From Azospirillum sp. B510 (GTDB taxonomy: Bacteria > Pseudomonadota > Alphaproteobacteria > Azospirillales > Azospirillaceae), in the NCBI RefSeq assembly GCF_000010725.1, contig NC_013854.1, positions 1,703,001-1,767,000 on the forward strand: a DNA stretch of 64,000 nucleotides, in the 5' to 3' direction. Position numbers and translations under genes: made by a program. The first letter of the stretch is position 1. Each line of letters begins with the position of its first letter. The notes under the pieces were generated by a model. It did not search any database and had not been told where the DNA came from. It saw only the letters and a program-made list of their open reading frames with translations. Below, one piece after another: positions 59,156 to 64,000 of the stretch.

Positions 59156-59734
59156 TCACTTCGCCTTCTCCCTGATCTGCCGGCTGCGCCATTGCCAGGG
59201 CTTCTCGACCTGACCGGCCCACAGCCCCAGCCGTTTGCTCTGGGCATAGGCCTCCCCCTTCTGGTAGGCCGGCGACAGGCTGGCATATTGGAAGGCCCAG
59301 CCCCGCGCCACCATCGCCGCCCCCAGATCGACGCCGCGCACGCGGCATTCGCCCTTCTTCTCGCCGGTGCGGTCCTGTTCGGTGATGGTGCAGGTCACCT
59401 CCTCGCCCTTGACCATGTTGGCGAGCACGGCGGTGGCGATCTTGAAGCAGTCCAGCTCGTGCCCGTAGCGGTTCTTGCATTTCTGTCCCGGATCCGGCGC
59501 GTCGATGCCCATCAGCCGCACCGCCGTCCCGTTGACGGTGAGCAGGTCGCCCTCCACCGCCATGGCGGATCCCTTGATGGTCTGGTCGGGCGTGTTGGCG
59601 ATGGGACCGCGGCCCTTCGCCGCCGGATTGTTCTGCGCCGCCGCCGGTCCCGCCAGGACGAGGACCAGGGCCGCCGCGACGAACAAGGCCCTTGCCGCCC
59701 GCACCGCCTCAGAACAGGCTTGGCTGGCGATCAT
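59156..59734 (-). CDS. secreted thermonuclease-family protein (SNase-like)
   Basis: A 192-residue protein with a signal peptide (ARALFVAAALVLVLAGPAAAQ) and an SNase-like OB fold: GDLLTVNGTAVRLMGIDAPD, CRVRGVDLGAAMVARGWAF and YAQSKRLGLWAG. The catalytic arginines of staphylococcal nuclease are at RLMGIDAPD and at the region before GEKKGECRVRG, partly conserved. It overlaps the SRAP gene by 26 bases on the same strand, so the genes are linked. Periplasmic location is likely. Confidence 0.82.
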   Translation of the reverse strand: MIASQACSEAVRAARALFVAAALVLVLAGPAAAQNNPAAKGRGPIANTPDQTIKGSAMAVEGDLLTVNGTAVRLMGIDAPDPGQKCKNRYGHELDCFKIATAVLANMVKGEEVTCTITEQDRTGEKKGECRVRGVDLGAAMVARGWAFQYASLSPAYQKGEAYAQSKRLGLWAGQVEKPWQWRSRQIREKAK

Positions 59735-60455
59735 CGGGCTTTCCCTTCGCCTTGGACGGGGCAAGGTCCTGGGGCGGATCCAGGCAACCGGGATCGTCGT
59801 TGCGCACGCTGTTCACCTTCGGCCCGACCGGCACCACGTCCAGCCACTCCTCGGGCGCGGAACGGATCAGCCCGTCCACCACCGCCAGCGGCGTGGCCGG
59901 ATCCAGCCACGCCTCCCAATCGGCCGGGTCGAGCACCACCGGCATGCGGTCGTGCAGGAAGGAGAGGGTGGCGTTGGTCGCCGTGGTCACCACCGTCGCG
60001 GTTTCCAGCGGCGGGTCCCGTGGCGGCGCGCCCTTCGGCCCATACCAACGCTCCCACAGGCCAGCCAGCGCGAACAGGCGGCGGTCGCGGCGGCGAATGA
60101 CATGGCCCTGCTTGCGCGGCTTCGCCCCGTCCCCCACGCTGGTCCATTCATAAAAGCCGTCCAGCGGAACCAGGCAACGGCGTTTGCGCAACGCGTCGCG
60201 GAAGGCCGGCTTGTCGGCCACCGATTCGCCGCGCGCGTTGATCATCCGCCCGCCGATGGCGGGATCGTCGGCCCAGGGCGGCACCAACCCCCAGCGGACC
60301 ATCGCCAGATGACGGCCGTCCTCCTCGCGCCGGATGACGGGGATCCCCTGGGTCGGGGCGACATTCCAGCGCGGCATCAGGTTCGGCCGCTCGGCGACGC
60401 CGAACACGCGCTCGATCTCGTTGATCGGGGTGGTGAGAAGCATGCGTCCACACAT
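59709..60455 (-). CDS. SRAP-family (YedK/HMCES) abasic-site peptidase
   Basis: A 248-residue SOS-response-associated peptidase. The start MCGRMLLT puts the catalytic Cys at position 2, which forms a stable link with abasic sites in single-stranded DNA. Conserved PRWNVAPTQGIPVIR, MVRWGLVPPWADDP, INARGESVADKPAFRDAL and CLVPLDGFYEW are all present, as is the histidine region FLHDRMPVVL. Extra residues before this Met would remove the Cys-2 start, so 60455 is firmly chosen. Confidence 0.95.
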   Translation of the reverse strand: MCGRMLLTTPINEIERVFGVAERPNLMPRWNVAPTQGIPVIRREEDGRHLAMVRWGLVPPWADDPAIGGRMINARGESVADKPAFRDALRKRRCLVPLDGFYEWTSVGDGAKPRKQGHVIRRRDRRLFALAGLWERWYGPKGAPPRDPPLETATVVTTATNATLSFLHDRMPVVLDPADWEAWLDPATPLAVVDGLIRSAPEEWLDVVPVGPKVNSVRNDDPGCLDPPQDLAPSKAKGKPDDRQPSLF

Positions 60456-60557
60456 GTCCGGAATATGGTCCTCCCAATGTCCTTTTGCCAGTCGGCTCGT
60501 CGGGTCCGTGAAGACGGCAAACAATCATTGCGGCGGACAACCGTCACCCATGCCGAC

Positions 60558-60576
60558 CGTCGGGGTTTCCCCGACG
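60558..60576. repeat. short perfect hairpin between SRAP and Mo-hydroxylase genes
   Basis: CGTCGGGG, TTT, CCCCGACG forms an eight-base-pair stem in the region between two divergent genes. It may be an operator or a leader hairpin. Confidence 0.4.
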
Positions 60577-60640
60577 CTTCAGCCGGCCTATCTTCGCGGG
60601 GCACAACAATCGCATCGAACCGGAAGGCGGGAGTTCACCC

Positions 60641-62986
60641 ATGAAGTTCGGCATCGGACAGGCGGTTCCGCGCACCGAGGACGCACGGTTGCTGACCGGC
60701 GGCGGCCGCTACACCGACGACGTGTCTCTTCCCGGACAGGCCCATGCGGCCTTCGTCCGTTCGCCCCACGCCTTCGCCACCATCGGCGCCATCGACGCAT
60801 CGGAGGCGCTGGCCCAGCCCGGCGTGCTGGCTGTCTACACCGTCGCCGACCTCGACGCCGAAAAGATCGGCATGATCCCCTGTCAGGCGGCGCTGAAGCA
60901 GCGCGACGGCTCCAACTATGTCCAGACGCCACGCCCGGCGCTCGCCCGCGGCTTCGCCCGCCATGTCGGCGATCCGGTCGCCATGGTGGTGGCGGAGACG
61001 CTGGAGGCCGCGCGCGAGGCCGCCGAGCTGGTGATGGTCGATTACGAGGACCGCCAGCCCGTCACCGGCACGCTGGAGGCGCTGGAGCCCGGCCGCCCCT
61101 TGGTTTGGGACGCAGCGCCGAGCAATCTCTGCTTCGATTGGGACACCGGCGACGAGGCGGCGGTGGAGGCGGCGCTGGCCGGCGCCCATCGCGTGGTCGA
61201 GCTGGAACTGGTCAACAACCGCGTCGTCGCCAATCCGATGGAAGGGCGCGCCTGCGTCGCCGGGGTCGAAGCCGGGGCCGACGGCGCCCCCGGCCGGTTG
61301 CTGATCTACGTCACCAGCCAGGGCGTGCACGGCCTGCAAAAGCAGTTCGCCAAGATCCTGAACGAGCCCGACTCCCGCATCCGCGTGCTGACCACCGATG
61401 TCGGCGGCGGCTTCGGCATGAAGCTGTTCAACTATCCCGAATATGTCGCCTGCCTGTTCGCCGCCCGCCGGCTGAACCGCGCGGTGAAATGGGCCGCCGA
61501 CCGCGTCGAGGGCTTCATCAGCGACGACCATGGCCGCGACCATGTCAGCAAGGCGCGTCTGGCGCTCGACGCCGACGGCCATTTCCTGGGATTGCGGGTC
61601 GACACCGTCGCCAATCTCGGCGCCTATCTGTCCAACTACGGCCCCTTCATCCCGACCGACGCCGGATCGGCGATGCTGGTCGGCTCCTACAGGACGCCGG
61701 CCGTCTATGTCCGGGTCAAGGGCGTCTTCACCAACACCCAGCCGGTGGACGCCTATCGCGGCGCCGGCCGTCCGGAGGCGGCCTATCTGCTGGAACGGCT
61801 GATCGACCATGCCGGCCGCGTCACCGGCCTCGGCCCGGCGGAGATTCGGCGGCGCAACTTCATCCCGCCGGCCGCGATGCCCTATGCCACCCCGATGGGG
61901 CAGGTCTATGACACCGGCGACTTCCGGCGGAATCTGGAGGACGGGCTGACCCTCGCCGATCTCGCCGGCCTGCCCGCCCGCAAGGCCGAGGCGAAGGCGC
62001 GCGGCAAGCTGCGCGGCGCCGGCCTGTCGACCTACATCGAAGCCTGCTCCGGCGGCGGGCCGGAGCAGGCGACCGTCCAGGTCAACGGCGACGGCAAGGT
62101 CGTGCTGATGATCGGCACCCAGACCAACGGCCAGGGCCACGAAACCGCCTACAAGCAGATCCTGGCCGATCGGCTCGGCGTGCCACCTGAAGATGTCGAG
62201 GTGGTACAGGGCGATACCGACCGCGTCAGCTGGGGGGCCGGCACCGGCGGCTCCCGCTCCGTCCCGGTCGGCGGTTCGGCGCTGGCGGAAGGGGCGGCCA
62301 AGGTGGTGAAGGCCGCGACGACGGTCGCCGCCGACCTGCTGGAGACCGCCGAGGTCGACATCGAATTCGCCGACGGCCGCTTCTCCATCGTCGGCACCGA
62401 CCGCGCGGTGACGCTGAAGGAGGTCGCGGCGAAGGCTGCGGAGGATGGAGGCAAGGGCGGAGACGGCATAGCCTTCTCGGAGATGGCGCGCTGGACCCCG
62501 CCGGCCAGCACCTTCCCCAACGGCTGCCATGTGGCGGAGGTGGAGATCGATCCGGACACCGGCATCGTCGAGGTGCTGCGCTACAGCGTCGTCGATGATT
62601 TCGGCACGGTGATCAACCCGATGCTGGTGATCGGCCAGATCCATGGCGGCGTCGCCCAGGGACTGGGGCAGGCGTTGCAGGAGAAGGTCGTGTTCGACCC
62701 TGACAGCGGCCAGTTGCTGTCCGCCTCCTTCATGGATTATCAGATGCCGCGCGCGGTCGATATGCCGCCGATCGCGGTGAAGCTGAACAGCGTGCCCAGC
62801 ACCACCAACATGCTGGGCATGAAGGGCGCCGGCGAGGCCGGGGCGATCGGCGCGCCGCCGGCCATCATCAACGCGGTGGTCGATGCGCTGTCCGATCTCG
62901 GCATCACCCACATCGACATGCCGGCGACACCGGAAACGGTGTGGGCGGCGATCCGCGGCGCCGAAGCCCGGATGGCGGCGGAATAG
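60641..62986 (+). CDS. xanthine dehydrogenase/CO dehydrogenase family large subunit
   Basis: A molybdopterin-binding large subunit of 781 residues: N-terminal GIGQAVPRTEDARLLTGGGR, then VTTDVGGGFGMK-like TTDVGGGFGMKLFNYPEYVA, the active-site loop VDAYRGAGRPEAAY and GMKGAGEAGAIGAPPA with the catalytic glutamate. The AYRGAGR loop marks form II, not true CO dehydrogenase. The FAD and iron-sulfur subunits normally next to it are absent, so it may use partners encoded elsewhere. The molybdate transporter lies about 4 kb away. Substrate unknown. GGGAG lies eight bases before the ATG. Confidence 0.9.
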   Translation: MKFGIGQAVPRTEDARLLTGGGRYTDDVSLPGQAHAAFVRSPHAFATIGAIDASEALAQPGVLAVYTVADLDAEKIGMIPCQAALKQRDGSNYVQTPRPALARGFARHVGDPVAMVVAETLEAAREAAELVMVDYEDRQPVTGTLEALEPGRPLVWDAAPSNLCFDWDTGDEAAVEAALAGAHRVVELELVNNRVVANPMEGRACVAGVEAGADGAPGRLLIYVTSQGVHGLQKQFAKILNEPDSRIRVLTTDVGGGFGMKLFNYPEYVACLFAARRLNRAVKWAADRVEGFISDDHGRDHVSKARLALDADGHFLGLRVDTVANLGAYLSNYGPFIPTDAGSAMLVGSYRTPAVYVRVKGVFTNTQPVDAYRGAGRPEAAYLLERLIDHAGRVTGLGPAEIRRRNFIPPAAMPYATPMGQVYDTGDFRRNLEDGLTLADLAGLPARKAEAKARGKLRGAGLSTYIEACSGGGPEQATVQVNGDGKVVLMIGTQTNGQGHETAYKQILADRLGVPPEDVEVVQGDTDRVSWGAGTGGSRSVPVGGSALAEGAAKVVKAATTVAADLLETAEVDIEFADGRFSIVGTDRAVTLKEVAAKAAEDGGKGGDGIAFSEMARWTPPASTFPNGCHVAEVEIDPDTGIVEVLRYSVVDDFGTVINPMLVIGQIHGGVAQGLGQALQEKVVFDPDSGQLLSASFMDYQMPRAVDMPPIAVKLNSVPSTTNMLGMKGAGEAGAIGAPPAIINAVVDALSDLGITHIDMPATPETVWAAIRGAEARMAAE

Positions 62987-63119
62987 GCCGTTCGGCGCAT
63001 CCGACCGAAGACGTAGGGGATAATCCTAGGCGGAAGTGTGGCGATTGCCATGCCTCCGTCCGGTGCGATCCATGGCATCGTCACTGGCCTTGAGGTGGAA
63101 TTGCTGATCTGACGGGGGT

Positions 63120-63911
63120 ATGGCGATGGCGTTTGGCGATGGCGGATGCGGCGGTCTTTGTGCGGACCGGCTGGATCTGGACTTCACGATGGCGTTCCAG
63201 CTCATCGTCGACGTCGCCAACGGCGGCGTCTGGGCGCACGAGGCCCTGGTGCGCGGCGTCCAGGGCCAGGGTGCCGGCTGGGTTCTGGATCAGGTGACCG
63301 ACGCCACCCGCTATGCCTTCGACCAGTCCTGCCGGGTCAAGGCGATCGAACTGGCCGCCTCCCTGCCGATGAACGGCGCCCGCCTGTCGATCAACTTCCT
63401 GCCGAACGCCGTCTACAAGGCGGAGACCTGCATCCGCACCACCCTCGCCGCCGCCCGGCGCACCGGCTTCCCCACCAACCGCATCATCTTCGAGGTGACG
63501 GAGGGCGAGCGGGTGGCGGATCGCGACCATCTGAAGAGCATTTTCGACGAATACAGGCGCCAGGGCTTCATGACCGCCATCGACGATTTCGGTTCCGGCT
63601 ATTCCGGGCTGAATCTGCTGGCGGAATTCCAGCCCGACATCATCAAGCTGGATATGGAATTGACCCGCAACATCGACACCGAGCGGGCGCGGCGCAGCAT
63701 CGTCAAGGCGATCCTGTCGGTGTGCGAAGACCTGGACATCATCCCCATCGCCGAAGGCGTCGAAACGCTGGACGAGGCCAGGACCCTGCGCGACCTGGGC
63801 GTCGGGCTGATGCAGGGCTACCTGTTCGCCCGGCCGGCCTTCGAGGCGCTGGTGGCGGAGCCGGATCTGGCGGTCCCGGCCCGTCAGGACCGGACCGGCG
63901 CGGTCATGTAG
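63120..63911 (+). CDS. EAL-domain cyclic-di-GMP phosphodiesterase
   Basis: A 263-residue protein made almost wholly of one EAL domain. Metal and substrate residues are present: WAHEALVRG, LSINFLPNAVY, IIFEVTEGE, MTAIDDFGSGYSGLNLL, IIKLDMELTR, IPIAEGVET and GYLFARP. The protein is therefore probably an active c-di-GMP hydrolase. No membrane helix or sensory domain is visible. GGGGG lies closest to a second ATG at 63126, which may be the real start. The 3' end overlaps the convergent GNAT-like gene by 28 bases. Confidence 0.9.
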   Translation: MAMAFGDGGCGGLCADRLDLDFTMAFQLIVDVANGGVWAHEALVRGVQGQGAGWVLDQVTDATRYAFDQSCRVKAIELAASLPMNGARLSINFLPNAVYKAETCIRTTLAAARRTGFPTNRIIFEVTEGERVADRDHLKSIFDEYRRQGFMTAIDDFGSGYSGLNLLAEFQPDIIKLDMELTRNIDTERARRSIVKAILSVCEDLDIIPIAEGVETLDEARTLRDLGVGLMQGYLFARPAFEALVAEPDLAVPARQDRTGAVM

Positions 63912-64000
63912 CTCATCCCCCCGCCATAGCTCGACAGCTTGGCCGCCAGCCCCGGCCCGCCGTCCCGATAGGGCGCGAAGCCGACCCGGTCCCAATAGCT
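63884..64000 (-). CDS. GNAT-like acetyltransferase (C-terminal fragment, runs off the window)
   Basis: The reading frame enters from the right edge and stops at 63884, giving 38 visible residues: YWDRVGFAPYRDGGPGLAAK and then LSSYGGGMSYMTAP. The YWDRVGF segment is like the final strand-turn of GNAT acetyltransferases. The rest of the gene lies beyond the window, so the call is tentative. Confidence 0.5.
   Translation of the reverse strand, partial: SYWDRVGFAPYRDGGPGLAAKLSSYGGGMSYMTAPVRS

Noticed and set aside
60635-62911. An open frame of about 758 codons opposite the Mo-hydroxylase subunit
   Set aside because: Same shadow effect; no recognisable motif or ribosome binding site.

Overview
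The window is about 64 kb of GC-rich chromosomal DNA from an alphaproteobacterium. Azospirillum or a close rhodospirillalean relative is the best guess. This rests on the nitrogen-regulation locus dusB-ntrB-ntrC-ntrY-ntrX followed by hfq-hflX, the fused ispDF gene, a pyruvate dehydrogenase whose E1-beta carries its own lipoyl domain, a PhyR-type regulator, and the very high third-position GC of the genes. I see no rRNA or tRNA gene, CRISPR array or prophage.

Layout. 1-3.4 kb: a leftward MoxR / DUF58 / BatA-DUF4159 cluster, the last gene running off the left edge. 3.6-6.2 kb: a rightward DUF1285 / NUDIX / CCA-type nucleotidyltransferase set. 6.2-6.7 kb: an AT-richer gap holding a 20-codon hydrophobic peptide gene with its own strong ribosome binding site and terminator. 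6.7-13.7 kb: a short-chain dehydrogenase, then a polyphosphate neighbourhood (ppx and ppk leftward, SixA-like phosphatase and CYTH-CHAD protein rightward). 13.8-18.4 kb: uvrA, a small lipoprotein, ssb with a possible LexA box, and a stand-alone receiver. 18.5-22.6 kb: an unrecognised locus made of an acidic coiled-coil protein, a three-part DNA-binding-like / disordered / ParA-like ATPase protein, and two translationally coupled membrane-anchored coiled-coil proteins. 22.8-28.4 kb: a histone-deacetylase-like hydrolase, a TPP riboswitch driving a thiamine-precursor ABC transporter, and an IS1380-family insertion sequence.

28.4-34.5 kb: a universal stress protein, an inositol-monophosphatase-like enzyme, two unknown small proteins, hflX, hfq, a HAD phosphatase and a Phd-VapC toxin-antitoxin pair. 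34.5-42.1 kb: the complete leftward dusB-ntrBC-ntrYX regulatory operon region. 42.3-47.3 kb: a CcsA-like membrane protein, ispDF, cinA, a tautomerase, a Coq10-like protein, lipA and a DUF29 protein. 47.3-53.5 kb: the pyruvate dehydrogenase operon (pdhA, pdhB, E2, a chorismate-mutase-like gene, lpdA) preceded by a DivIC/FtsB gene. 53.9-58.1 kb: a second small lipoprotein, modABC leftward, rpe and a GlsB-type membrane protein. 58.2-64 kb: a PhyR-like regulator, a secreted nuclease overlapping an SRAP peptidase, an orphan molybdenum-hydroxylase large subunit, an EAL phosphodiesterase and the tail of a GNAT-like protein.

How the genes fit together: nitrogen control (NtrBC, NtrYX, Hfq), central carbon entry (pyruvate dehydrogenase plus lipoate synthase next to it), phosphate storage (Ppk, Ppx, CHAD), molybdenum supply (ModABC near a Mo-hydroxylase subunit) and DNA damage functions (UvrA, SSB, SRAP) are each grouped. 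The parts least explained by known families are the 20-residue peptide at 6.4 kb and the 18.5-22.6 kb ATPase / membrane coiled-coil locus.
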